Shown here one piece after another: positions 26,563-34,542 of a DNA stretch of 64,000 bases. How positions within the stretch are numbered: position 1 is the stretch's first letter; every line of letters starts with the position of its first letter. The notes beneath the pieces were generated by a model. The model saw nothing but the letters and a program-made list of their open reading frames with translations. It was not told where the DNA came from and did not search any database. Both the position numbers and the translations under genes were made by a program. The stretch comes from Chromatiales bacterium (GTDB lineage: Bacteria; Pseudomonadota; Gammaproteobacteria; Steroidobacterales; Woeseiaceae): contig SHLT01000002.1 of the NCBI GenBank assembly GCA_004282875.1, forward strand, positions 29,709 to 93,708, read 5' to 3'.

Positions 26563-29500
26563 AACACACCGAACTCGCTCTCGGGCGGCCTGTCACGACC
26601 GTCGTCGTCTTCGTCGCCCTCGCGCTCGTAGGTCTCATCGCATCACGACTGCTGCCACTTGAGAAATTTCCGGACATCGAGTGGCCCGGGATCTACGTCG
26701 AAATACCTTATGAAGGGTCCACGCCCGAGGAAGTCGAGCGACTCATCACGAGACCCATTGAAGAAGCCCTGGCGACACTCTCCGGCCTGAAGCGCATGCG
26801 CTCCTGGTCCAATGAGAACCGGGCGCAAGTGCAACTCGAGTTCGACTTTGAACAGAGCATGGGCGCAAAGGGTATCGAGGCCCGCGCCAAGATTGACTCC
26901 ATTCGGCACACGCTCCCGGATGACGTCAGGCGCGTGTTCGTGTTTACGGGATCGCTCGGCGACCAGCCGGTGCTGCAGCTGCGAATCTCGAGCGAGCGCG
27001 ATCTCGCCGACAGCTACGATTTACTCGACCGGCTGTTGAAGCGCCGCCTGGAGCGAATCGACGGTGTTTCGCGCGTGCAATTGCACGGGGTCGACCCGCG
27101 AGAGATCCGCATCTTGTTGCACGCCAATGCGCTCGCCGCCCATGGCATTGACGTTGCCGAACTGCGCGACCTCCTCATCAGCAGCAATTTCGCCGTGAGC
27201 GCCGGCAAGGTGACGGCCGGCGACCAGCGCCTGAGTGTGCGTCCCAGCGGCGAGTTTCAGTCGGTCGAACAAATTCGAGACCTGGTCATTAGTCCGGAGG
27301 GCTTGCGGCTCGATGACATTGCCGATGTCGATCTCATTACCCCGGAGCGCAACTACGGCCGGCACCTGGATCGCAGCTACGCGATTGGCGTCGAGGTCAG
27401 CAAGACCACAGGCGCCAACCTGGTGACCGTTACCGACGCCGTTATTGCGGAGGTGGAAGAGATCGGCAAGCTGCCGCAGATGCGTGGCATCAATATTTTT
27501 CCGCTCGATAACCAGGGCGAGAGCGTCCGGGGGTCCCTGACCGATCTGATGAATGCAGGGCTGGTGGGAGGACTGCTCGCCATCGTCGTGCTCTACCTGT
27601 TCCTGCGCCAGGTCTCGACAACGCTCATCGTCACCGCGTCGGTACCCTTCTCGCTCCTGATCACGCTGGGCGCGATGTACTTCGCCGGCCTGTCATTGAA
27701 TATCCTGTCGATGATGGGACTGATGCTGGCCGTCGGCATGCTGGTCGATAATGCGGTCGTCGTTACGGAGAGCATCTTCCGCTACCGGCTGGCCGACAAC
27801 AGTCAGCCGTTCAAGGCAACGCTGAGCGGCGTCCGCGAAGTTGGCATCGCTGTGATCGCCGGCACCGCGACGACCATCATTGTTTTCGCACCCATGATCG
27901 TCGGTGAGCGGTCGGACATCATGGTATTCCTCTCACACGTCGCAATCACGATTATCGTGGCACTGACCGCTTCACTGCTGATCGCGCAGACCCTCGTGCC
28001 GATGCTTGCCGCTCGCCTGCCGGTCCCTCCCAAACCCAAGAAGGGCGCGATGATCGCGCGACTGACCCGACGTTACGAGAGGGCTCTGAAGTGGGTTGTC
28101 AGGCACCCGCGCTGGTCCGGAGTCGGAATAGTCCTCGTGTGTATTCTCGGAATGATGCCGCTACCTCCACCGCTTGGTCTGGATCTAGTGAAGTTCGACA
28201 TGTGGCCACAGGACGCGACCCGGCGCCTGCAGATGCCCTATCACATCGAGGGCCAGCACTCGATCGAGACCGTCGAAGCGACGGTCGACAGAATCGAGGA
28301 GTACCTGTTCTCCCGCCAGGAAGAATTCAATATCGAGTCCGTGTACTCCTACTATCAGCAGGACTTCGCCGTATCGACACTGCTGCTGACCGAAGACGAG
28401 GACGCCACGCTCTCGACCCGGGAAGTGATCGAGAGAATCGAAGCCGACCTGCCGCTTATCGCCATTGGCAGCCCGAGTTTCGACTGGGAGCAACAAGGTG
28501 GTGGCGAAGGTTTCAGCTTGCAGATTTCCGGTGATTCGACCGAGGTGCTGAATGGCCTGGGCAACGAAGTTGTGCGCGTACTGAGATCCGTGGAAGGACT
28601 GAAGGACCTGCGCACCGATGCCGAATCCGGCGAGCAGGAGATTCGCGTCTCGATAGACCGCGATCGTGCCGCGGCACAGGGGCTCACGGCACAGGATATC
28701 GCCCAGATGATCAGCATCGCGATGCGCGGCGAAAACCTGCGCGAATTCCGCGGCGAGTTTGGTGAGGTCGCCGTACATCTTGCCTTTCGCGAGAACGACC
28801 GTCAGAGCGTCGAGCAGCTGAACGATCTGCCACTGTTTACACCGGATGGCCGCCGTGTCTCGCTCGGCAGCGTCGCGAACCTGTCGATGGGGCGCTCCCC
28901 GGAGACCATCCAGCGCACGGACCGGCAGACCTCTGTCATGGTGACGGCATCCATGGAAGGCGAGTTTACGATGGATGACGTTCGCGAGCCGGTGCAGAAC
29001 CTCATGGACCAGTTCGAACTGCCGCCAGGCTACGCGTGGAAGTTCGGGCGTGGTTTCGAGCGCAACGATGAGACGCAGGCAACAATGATCACGAACATGC
29101 TGCTCGGGGTAGCCTGTATCTTCCTCGTCATGGCCGCACTGTTCGAGTCGCTGGTGCTGCCGTTCTCGATCATTCTCGGCTCAATCGTATTTTCGATCTT
29201 CGGCGTGTTCCTGTTTTTTGCCGCGACCGGTACGACGTTCTCATTCATGGCGATGATCGGCATCATGATTTTGATAGGTGTTGTCGTGAACAACGGCATT
29301 GTCCTCGTCGATCACATAAACAATCTCAGAATCGAGGGTGTGCCGAGGGGCGAGGCGATCGTGACCGCAGGAAGAGATCGCCTGCGTCCGATTCTCATGA
29401 CTGTCGCAACGACGATTGTCGGGCTGACGCCGCTCGCCGTGGGCAATACGCAGGTCGGGGGTGATGGTCCTCCGTATTACCCGATGGCAAGGGCGATCAT

Positions 29501-29681
29501 CGGCGGGCTGGCGTTCTCGACGCTTGTATCCCTGCTCGTCGTGCCTGCCCTGTATCTCTACTTCGACAACCTGGCGGCCTGGGGCCGCAAAGTCATGCGG
29601 ATGGCGAAGAGCCCGAAGAGCAGCAATAAACCGAAAGAACCGCCGCCCGAGTCGACGACAACGATGGTGTCGCCCCCGTAG
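26559..29681 (+). CDS. RND efflux permease subunit (second pump, permease 2)
   Basis: RND permease of 1040 aa with GMLVDNAVVVTES in TM4 and GVVVNNGIVLVD in TM10. It is clearly a distant paralogue of permease 1, without the long TM6-TM7 insert. The last residues (proline- and serine-rich, ending TTTMVSPP) are encoded in a 124-base convergent overlap with the GlyGly-CTERM protein gene on the other strand. It closes the four-gene locus; no outer-membrane factor, transpeptidase or regulator follows. Confidence 0.92.
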   Translation: MKHTELALGRPVTTVVVFVALALVGLIASRLLPLEKFPDIEWPGIYVEIPYEGSTPEEVERLITRPIEEALATLSGLKRMRSWSNENRAQVQLEFDFEQSMGAKGIEARAKIDSIRHTLPDDVRRVFVFTGSLGDQPVLQLRISSERDLADSYDLLDRLLKRRLERIDGVSRVQLHGVDPREIRILLHANALAAHGIDVAELRDLLISSNFAVSAGKVTAGDQRLSVRPSGEFQSVEQIRDLVISPEGLRLDDIADVDLITPERNYGRHLDRSYAIGVEVSKTTGANLVTVTDAVIAEVEEIGKLPQMRGINIFPLDNQGESVRGSLTDLMNAGLVGGLLAIVVLYLFLRQVSTTLIVTASVPFSLLITLGAMYFAGLSLNILSMMGLMLAVGMLVDNAVVVTESIFRYRLADNSQPFKATLSGVREVGIAVIAGTATTIIVFAPMIVGERSDIMVFLSHVAITIIVALTASLLIAQTLVPMLAARLPVPPKPKKGAMIARLTRRYERALKWVVRHPRWSGVGIVLVCILGMMPLPPPLGLDLVKFDMWPQDATRRLQMPYHIEGQHSIETVEATVDRIEEYLFSRQEEFNIESVYSYYQQDFAVSTLLLTEDEDATLSTREVIERIEADLPLIAIGSPSFDWEQQGGGEGFSLQISGDSTEVLNGLGNEVVRVLRSVEGLKDLRTDAESGEQEIRVSIDRDRAAAQGLTAQDIAQMISIAMRGENLREFRGEFGEVAVHLAFRENDRQSVEQLNDLPLFTPDGRRVSLGSVANLSMGRSPETIQRTDRQTSVMVTASMEGEFTMDDVREPVQNLMDQFELPPGYAWKFGRGFERNDETQATMITNMLLGVACIFLVMAALFESLVLPFSIILGSIVFSIFGVFLFFAATGTTFSFMAMIGIMILIGVVVNNGIVLVDHINNLRIEGVPRGEAIVTAGRDRLRPILMTVATTIVGLTPLAVGNTQVGGDGPPYYPMARAIIGGLAFSTLVSLLVVPALYLYFDNLAAWGRKVMRMAKSPKSSNKPKEPPPESTTTMVSPP

Positions 29682-30313
29682 ACAGCATCTCGAGTCGAGT
29701 CCTCCAGCGGAATGATTGACAGCTCGGAGGTATCCTCCGGCCCTATGCTGGTGAGATAGGTCCCGTCATAGGCGTCAAACAGTTCGATCAGCAGGTCGTA
29801 GTTACCTGTCGGGTAACCGGACACGAGTTCGGTTTCGACGATGTAGTCGTCGTCGCTCGTGCTGCCAAACAAGGTGAAATCATCAGTCGCCGCGTATTCC
29901 TCCCAGGGCCCTAGCTCATAACTCAGGTAGAGCACGGCGTAGACATCGGCCACGGCGTAGGTCGTGTCAGCGTCAAACAGGAGATCGATGCCGGCGAAGT
30001 AGCCATCCCGATCATGATCGGCAAACAGCTGCAGATCCACATCGTAGAACCAGAAGTTGGGGTCCCCGGACTGGGTAACGACGCCACCGGACTTGAGCTG
30101 TGCCGAACGCCTGTCCTTCTTGCTTCGGGGTCCGTCTGTCCTCAGCGGCGCGTACTCATCGAAGGTCGCATTGTCGGTACCGACACTGCCGCGCGGAATA
30201 TCCGTTCCTTGCGACGTCATGCTCTGCCGGGGCTCGACGGTCGTTTCCGCCATGCCGGCACTCGCCAGCAGGAGCAGAACTATTGATAAAGTTGTGCGGG
30301 TCACGTTTTTCAT
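29558..30313 (-). CDS. Choice-of-anchor H-like exported protein with GlyGly-CTERM
   Basis: Exported protein of 251 aa. A signal peptide (SIVLLLLASAGMA) is followed by an acidic, Tyr/Asp-rich domain with FWFYDVDLQLFADHDRDGYF, a motif I associate with choice-of-anchor H family proteins. The C-terminus is Gly-Gly-Gly-Ser, a hydrophobic helix (FGLLLLFGLFAI) and a short basic tail, the layout of GlyGly-CTERM signals that rhombosortase cleaves before type II secretion. It should therefore be cell-surface bound or released. Its sorting signal is encoded antisense to the end of RND permease 2. Confidence 0.8.
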   Translation of the reverse strand: MKNVTRTTLSIVLLLLASAGMAETTVEPRQSMTSQGTDIPRGSVGTDNATFDEYAPLRTDGPRSKKDRRSAQLKSGGVVTQSGDPNFWFYDVDLQLFADHDRDGYFAGIDLLFDADTTYAVADVYAVLYLSYELGPWEEYAATDDFTLFGSTSDDDYIVETELVSGYPTGNYDLLIELFDAYDGTYLTSIGPEDTSELSIIPLEDSTRDAVYGGDTIVVVDSGGGSFGLLLLFGLFAIRMTLRPQAARLSK

Positions 30314-30446
30314 AACGACGTCCTCTCGTTGCTTACAGTGTCATTTGGCACCCATCACACTGAATCGACGCTGAACCTTGTGGGCTTGCACGCAAATGCA
30401 TGCGACCATGTTCAGCTCGCATTCACATTACGGACAAGACCCACCG

Positions 30447-31337
30447 ATGGCGGCGACAATCGACCCCGAAAACGTGCCGAGGGCCGCCGCCTGGCTGTTA
30501 CTGGGTGTTGCCGGCGGGCTTGGTCTGGACCTCTGCGCCAAGGAGATTCTCGCAACCTATTCGCTTGTGCAGTTCATTTTGCTGCGCAGTCTTATTGCTA
30601 TCGCCATCATGTTGTCTATTGCGCCACAGTTCGGTGGTTTGCGGGCGTTACACACCCGGGAAGTCGGCTGGCACGTGTTGCGGTCGGTGTTCGCGATTGG
30701 CGCGATGTTCGGCTTTTTCTACGGACTGGCTCGAATGCCGCTCGTGGATGCGCTGACCCTGGGTTACACGGCGCCGCTCATCATGACCGCCCTGTCCGCC
30801 GTCTTTCTCGGAGACGAAATCGGCTGGCGCCGATGGCTCGCCGTTGGCCTGGGCTTCATTGGCGTGCTCGTCATGTTGCGGCCGGGGCGCGGGGAATTCT
30901 CGTTTGCCGCGATAGCTGTTCTGATTGCCGCTTTCTGTTACGCCTGCCAGGCGATCACTGCCCGGCGGCTCGGTCGAACCGAGTCCACGTTTTCCCTGGC
31001 CTTCTACGTTGTCGTCGGCCCGCTAATAGTGGCGGTCGCCCTGTACGATACCGACACCTGGCTGTCTCCGGATGTCAGCGGCTGGGCTCTCATCCTGGGC
31101 GCAGCTGTGTGCTCGCTTTTTGCCTGGGTTGGATTCGTCAACGGCTATCGTGCCGTGTCGCCCGCGATACTCGCACCCCTCGAGTACCTCGCCCTGGTGG
31201 CGGGCGCCATTGCGGGCTTCCTGATCTGGGACGAGGTACCCGACCGGTGGGTCGTAGTGGGTGCCATTGTCATCATGGCTTCAGGGGTCTTCGTTGTGTA
31301 TCGCAGCAGCCTTCAGAATGTCGACGTTCGCGAATGA
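30447..31337 (+). CDS. EamA/DMT-family transporter
   Basis: Drug/metabolite transporter superfamily protein of 296 aa with ten predicted membrane helices in two EamA repeats. The first repeat ends in LARMPLVDALTLGYTAPLIMTALSAVFLGDEIGWRRW and the second in the equivalent ISPAILAPLEYLALVAGAIAGFLIWDEVPDRW region; only these landmarks identify it. Likely an amino acid or metabolite exporter, substrate unknown. ATG 30447 is preferred; ATG 30408 and 30378 would add a polar, His-rich N-terminus. A bidirectional terminator follows. Confidence 0.88.
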   Translation: MAATIDPENVPRAAAWLLLGVAGGLGLDLCAKEILATYSLVQFILLRSLIAIAIMLSIAPQFGGLRALHTREVGWHVLRSVFAIGAMFGFFYGLARMPLVDALTLGYTAPLIMTALSAVFLGDEIGWRRWLAVGLGFIGVLVMLRPGRGEFSFAAIAVLIAAFCYACQAITARRLGRTESTFSLAFYVVVGPLIVAVALYDTDTWLSPDVSGWALILGAAVCSLFAWVGFVNGYRAVSPAILAPLEYLALVAGAIAGFLIWDEVPDRWVVVGAIVIMASGVFVVYRSSLQNVDVRE

Positions 31338-31346
31338 CTGGCGCAA

Positions 31347-31373
31347 AAAAAAACGGGCCGTCGGGCCCGTTTT
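31347..31373. terminator. Bidirectional intrinsic terminator
   Basis: A stem of ACGGGCC (31353-31359) and GGCCCGT (31364-31370) with a 4-base loop is flanked by an A-tract on the left and TTT on the right. It can end transcripts of the DMT transporter on the plus strand and of the TerB-like gene on the minus strand. Confidence 0.85.
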
Positions 31374-31393
31374 CCGTATCTTGATGTTGTGCC

Positions 31394-31837
31394 TCAGACG
31401 TCGCCAGCGACCAGTCCCGCAATCTGCGCCGGCGTAACGTTCAACGCGGCAACCACATTATTGAAGAAATCGACTTCGAGCCCACTCACCGTTGAGTCAC
31501 TTCGAAATACCTCGGTGAGCGCCTGGACGACTTCCGCGCGATGCGCATCGCTCAATTTTTTCTGAACGCCGCGCAAATACTTCACCAGCGTTGCCTCGGC
31601 GTAGAGCTCTTCGCGCGCCGCGACGCGAACGTCGGCAGAACTGAATTCCTTGCCAGTGTGGTTCTTGAGAATAGCCTGGATTTTTTCAACCTCGACATGC
31701 TGGATACTCACGTCCGCATCGGCAGCGCGCGCCAAGGTCATCAGCAGGGTTTCTTCGAACAGATCGTTCTCATGCTCCGCGCTAACTTCGGAGCCACCGA
31801 ACAATTTGAGTACGTAATTGAGATCTGCAATTGCCAT
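31394..31837 (-). CDS. TerB-like protein
   Basis: Alpha-helical soluble protein of 147 aa with the TerB/DjlA-type pattern: LLMTLARAADADVSIQHVEV (acidic metal-binding-like turn in helix 1) and the second copy HRAEVVQALTEVFRSDSTVSGLEV. TerB domains bind metal and occur in tellurite-resistance and stress loci, but none of the other ter genes is here. Single gene between a bidirectional terminator and the small-ORF unit on the other strand. Confidence 0.78.
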   Translation of the reverse strand: MAIADLNYVLKLFGGSEVSAEHENDLFEETLLMTLARAADADVSIQHVEVEKIQAILKNHTGKEFSSADVRVAAREELYAEATLVKYLRGVQKKLSDAHRAEVVQALTEVFRSDSTVSGLEVDFFNNVVAALNVTPAQIAGLVAGDV

Positions 31838-31944
31838 TTTCTACTCTCTTATATTTTATTGCGGGCTGCATCCCGAGGCAGGCCGTCAATAATAACCCAC
31901 AAAATGCGTCGAATTGAAGGCTTATTTATTACTTAAGTATTCGC

Positions 31945-31973
31945 TTGGAATTTGTTGATTTACAAGACATACT
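31945..31973 (+). promoter_or_regulatory. Candidate promoter of the small ORF at 32007
   Basis: TTGGAA (31945-31950) and CATACT (31968-31973) are 17 bases apart, giving a start site near 31980 and a leader of about 27 bases before the small ORF. The sequence from 31838 to 31944 is A/T-rich and has nothing else recognisable; it should hold the promoter of the divergent TerB-like gene. Confidence 0.45.
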
Positions 31974-31991
31974 GGTTTCGGGCAAACAAAC

Positions 31992-32097
31992 AAAAGGAGG
32001 TGATCCATGTCTCGTGGGATAACAAAGGTATCTGAAAAACCTGTGGGTCTGACGCGAAAGATGGAGCACCGCTACTCGCTTCGCTAGTCCTCCTTTT
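31992..32097 (+). promoter_or_regulatory. Inverted repeat pairing the ribosome-binding site with the 3' side of the small ORF
   Basis: AAAAGGAGG (31992-32000) and CCTCCTTTT (32089-32097) are perfect 9-base complements that enclose the whole small ORF. In the RNA this would hide the Shine-Dalgarno sequence by long-range pairing, suggesting translational self-control. No protein-binding evidence is available. Confidence 0.45.
32007..32087 (+). CDS. Unrecognised 26-aa small ORF with maximal Shine-Dalgarno
   Basis: ATG 32007 to TAG 32085 encodes a 26-residue peptide, MSRGITKVSEKPVGL followed by TRKMEHRYSLR: basic (about +5), soluble, no cysteine and no signal peptide. The sequence AAGGAGGTGATCC (31994-32006) matches 13 bases of the anti-Shine-Dalgarno complement and ends directly before the ATG, with GGAGG 6 bases away. 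A promoter-like pair lies upstream and a good intrinsic terminator downstream, so the unit looks like a real small gene. The AAAAGGAGG of the ribosome-binding site is perfectly complementary to CCTCCTTTT just after the stop. I do not recognise the peptide; a leader peptide, toxin-like peptide, small regulator or dual-function RNA are all possible. Confidence 0.5.
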   Translation: MSRGITKVSEKPVGLTRKMEHRYSLR

Positions 32098-32116
32098 CAG
32101 GTATTTGATTCCACGG

Positions 32117-32145
32117 AAGGCCGCCGACAGGCGGCCTTCTTTGTT
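32117..32145 (+). terminator. Intrinsic terminator after the small ORF
   Basis: A 9-base perfect stem, AAGGCCGCC (32117-32125) and GGCGGCCTT (32130-32138) with loop GACA, followed by CTTTGTT. The T-rich side faces the plus strand, so it ends the transcript carrying the small ORF; on the minus strand the following sequence is not T-rich. Confidence 0.8.
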
Positions 32146-33392
32146 CATGCGGCCAGAATCTGCCGCAATTCGGCAAGCAATTCGTCCAGTTCTTCGCGGC
32201 TGTTGTAATGCACCGGCCCAACGCGCACAGCGCCGCCCGACTCGTAGATGCCGAGGGTCCTGGCGACTTCCACGGCGTAGTTGTGACCGCTCCAGACAAA
32301 GATATTCTGCCGGCCGAGCCACTCTGCAATGCGGGCAGGCGAATGACTCGAATGTGTGAATGCAACCGTGGGTACGCGACGATCCATGGCGTCGGCGGCC
32401 GTAATTCCCAGCACCCTCACGCCATCAAGGCCGTGTAGCCCGTCGATCAAATGTTCAGTGAGCGACTTCTCGTAGTCGAACAACAGCTCCATCGCCGCGA
32501 CCAGTGCCGCTCGCCCGCCTTCGGCCCCGGTCATCGATGTGCCGATCCATTCGAAATAGTCGACGGCCGCCTTGATGCCCGCAAAACCTTCATGACTTTG
32601 CGTACCGGTCTCGAAGCAGCCGGGTACGTCTTTCGGCGCGGGCCTGACCTTGTAGGGTTCGAGTCGCTCGAGCACATCGAGCCGCCCCCACAACACACCC
32701 TGGTGCGGTCCGAAGAACTTGTAGGGCGAACACACGAGGAAGTCACAGCCGATCGCCTGTACATCCGTCGCGACATGCGGCAGCGACTGGACTGCATCGA
32801 TATAAGTAAGCACGCCGGCCGCCCGCGCTCGCGCGCAGATTGACGTGACGTCGTTCAGGGTACCGGTCAGGTTGCTGGCGCCGCCCACGCAGATGAGCCG
32901 CGTTCGATCGGTCAGCAATTCGTCCAGGTCGTTCAGATCGAATTCAAAGGTCTCAGGGCTGAAAGGCAGCCACCGGACGTTGAGGTCGAGGTCCTTCGCC
33001 ATCAGCACCCAGGGCCAGACGTTGGCATCGTGATCCATGCGGGACAGGATGATTTCGTCACCCGACTGGAACAGCCTCCCGATCGAGCGTGACAGGTGCA
33101 TCGTGATCGTCGTCATGTTCTGGCCGAAGACGATCTCCCGGGCCGATGGCGCGTTGAGAAGGTTTGCCATCGCCTCACGTGCGGATTCGACAACCTCATC
33201 AGCGGCGGCCGACGACGGAAAGCAGCCACCGAGATTTGCGTTGCTCTGCAGCAGGCAGTCGGACATGGCCGCAACGACACCACCCGGCACCTGGGTTCCG
33301 GCCGGGTTGTCGAGGTAGATACGGCGTCGACCGTTATCCTGAATCGCGAGCGCCGGAAACTGCGCTCGCACGGCGTCGAGGTCAAAGGACAT
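32145..33392 (-). CDS. Cysteine desulfurase-like class V aminotransferase (VC1184 type)
   Basis: PLP enzyme of 415 aa in aminotransferase class V. The cofactor lysine is in DFLVCSPYKFFGPHQG and the aspartate contacting the pyridine ring in LTYIDAVQSLPH. The FDLDAVRAQFPAL start and LDNPAGTQVPGGVV segment match the VC1184-type cysteine-desulfurase-like subfamily, which is not SufS or IscS and lacks their partner genes here. The reaction is unproven; a C-S or C-N lyase is expected. It follows the small 33396-33602 gene by 3 bases and probably forms an operon with it. Confidence 0.87.
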   Translation of the reverse strand: MSFDLDAVRAQFPALAIQDNGRRRIYLDNPAGTQVPGGVVAAMSDCLLQSNANLGGCFPSSAAADEVVESAREAMANLLNAPSAREIVFGQNMTTITMHLSRSIGRLFQSGDEIILSRMDHDANVWPWVLMAKDLDLNVRWLPFSPETFEFDLNDLDELLTDRTRLICVGGASNLTGTLNDVTSICARARAAGVLTYIDAVQSLPHVATDVQAIGCDFLVCSPYKFFGPHQGVLWGRLDVLERLEPYKVRPAPKDVPGCFETGTQSHEGFAGIKAAVDYFEWIGTSMTGAEGGRAALVAAMELLFDYEKSLTEHLIDGLHGLDGVRVLGITAADAMDRRVPTVAFTHSSHSPARIAEWLGRQNIFVWSGHNYAVEVARTLGIYESGGAVRVGPVHYNSREELDELLAELRQILAA

Positions 33393-33395
33393 GGG

Positions 33396-33602
33396 CTATT
33401 CCTGTGGTTTACCGCCCCACTTCTCACGGTGCGCATCTTCGGCGCGCTGACGAACTTTTGCGTGCCGGCGTGTCAGCAACAGAGAATTGGGGTCGCATAC
33501 TTCGGCTTTGATGATGCCAAGGTCACTGGCAGCATCGAACAGACTGGGATACCAGCGTTCCCAGTTCGGCAGTCGGGCCTCGACTTTGTCGCGAAGTGTC
33601 AT
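33396..33602 (-). CDS. Hypothetical small protein
   Basis: Basic, tryptophan-containing protein of 68 aa (WERWYPSLFDAAS, then a helical RRHAKVRQRAEDAHREKW tail). Soluble, with no signal or metal motif. The stop is 3 bases before the start of the cysteine-desulfurase-like gene, which supports its being real and co-expressed. I do not recognise the family. Confidence 0.6.
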   Translation of the reverse strand: MTLRDKVEARLPNWERWYPSLFDAASDLGIIKAEVCDPNSLLLTRRHAKVRQRAEDAHREKWGGKPQE

Positions 33603-33647
33603 GGGCGCAATGTAACCGAGGGCTCACGCCAAGACAATGAACTGGTA

Positions 33648-33986
33648 CTAATCCTCGAGCATACTCAGTGAGAACATCGCTACCCCGAGAACCAGGGCGC
33701 CGGTCACGATGAGTTGCAGCGACGGCAGGCTCCCTTCCAGAGACGGCACCAGGTCTCCCGGCATACTCAACAACAACTCGTAAACGCCGGTCACAAGCGC
33801 CGCCATCGGCCTGAACGCTATAAGGAGGCCAATGCCCACTGCGACGGGCAGCGTAATTCGCCGAAGCCACAACTTGCGCCGGACGCGCCGCACAATCTGG
33901 TTGCTGAACCCGTTATCCGCTATCGGTGCCGACTCGAACATCGACTCGAGTAAGCGATCCTGTTCGTCTTTCATTCGCTCAGCCAT
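33648..33986 (-). CDS. Membrane protein, putative anti-sigma partner
   Basis: Protein of about 112 aa with a cytosolic N-terminus (RLLESMFESAPIADNGFSNQIVRRVRRK) and two membrane helices (LPVAVGIGLLIAFRPMAALV and LQLIVTGALVLGVAMFSL). The N-terminal EIADNGFS-type motif is that of small membrane proteins, DUF5056-like, that follow ECF sigma genes. It overlaps the sigma-factor stop by 8 bases, which fits an anti-sigma factor coupled to its sigma, but no zinc-binding anti-sigma motif is present. ATG 33986 is used; ATG 33974 and an upstream ATG at 34034 are alternatives. Confidence 0.7.
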   Translation of the reverse strand: MAERMKDEQDRLLESMFESAPIADNGFSNQIVRRVRRKLWLRRITLPVAVGIGLLIAFRPMAALVTGVYELLLSMPGDLVPSLEGSLPSLQLIVTGALVLGVAMFSLSMLED

Positions 33987-34530
33987 GTTGATGATCTTTG
34001 ATATCAAAACTTGTCCTGATCTTTTCTTTACCACGAAATATTACAGATTTCACGCTGCCAACCGGCATGGACGTCGCTTCACTGATCTCGCGATGCGACA
34101 AGCCGCAGGCATAAGACATAACCATGATCGCGCGCTCCTCTTCCGACAACACGGCGAGAAACTTGTCCAGATCGGTGACTTCGTCGGCCTGCACGGCATA
34201 CGTACGAGACTCCGCCTCTGATACATGCCCAACCTGCTCCAGTATTTCGGCATAGCGCTTCGATTTGCGCTTCGACTGCAGGAACGTCGTGTAGGCGATC
34301 TTCAGCAACCAGCCAATGAACGTGCCGCTGCCCGAGTAAGTGTGCAGCTTGTCCCAGGCCCGCATAAAACAGTCCTGTGCAAGATCATCCGCGGCGCTCA
34401 TGTCACCGCTCAGCTTGCGCAGGAAATTGCGCACGTGAGATTGGTGGCGGCGAATGAGCTCGCCAAAGGCACGCGTATCCTGGACGGCCACAATCCTCGC
34501 GACGAGCTCATGATCTTCACCCCAGGTCAA
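33979..34530 (-). CDS. ECF-type RNA polymerase sigma factor
   Basis: Sigma-70-family factor of 183 aa with only regions 2 and 4. Region 2 spans residues about 20-90 (FLRKLSGDMSAADDLAQDCFMRAWDKLHTYSGSGTF is in its core: the DLAQDCFMRAW helix contacts core polymerase and the -10), and region 4 carries the helix-turn-helix GLSHREISEATSMPVGSVKSVIFRGKEKI; only short parts of these motifs are needed for recognition. It lies between a DUF6249-like membrane protein upstream and the putative anti-sigma protein downstream, 12 bases and -8 bases apart. The stress signal is unknown. Confidence 0.9.
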   Translation of the reverse strand: MTWGEDHELVARIVAVQDTRAFGELIRRHQSHVRNFLRKLSGDMSAADDLAQDCFMRAWDKLHTYSGSGTFIGWLLKIAYTTFLQSKRKSKRYAEILEQVGHVSEAESRTYAVQADEVTDLDKFLAVLSEEERAIMVMSYACGLSHREISEATSMPVGSVKSVIFRGKEKIRTSFDIKDHQHG

Positions 34531-34542
34531 GACAGCGAATCC

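Noticed and set aside
31992-32006. AAAGGAGGTGATCC on the plus strand looks like the reverse complement of the 16S rRNA 3' end.
   Set aside because: Only about 13-14 bases match and the sequence beyond is unlike 16S rRNA. A strong ribosome-binding site before the ATG explains it better.
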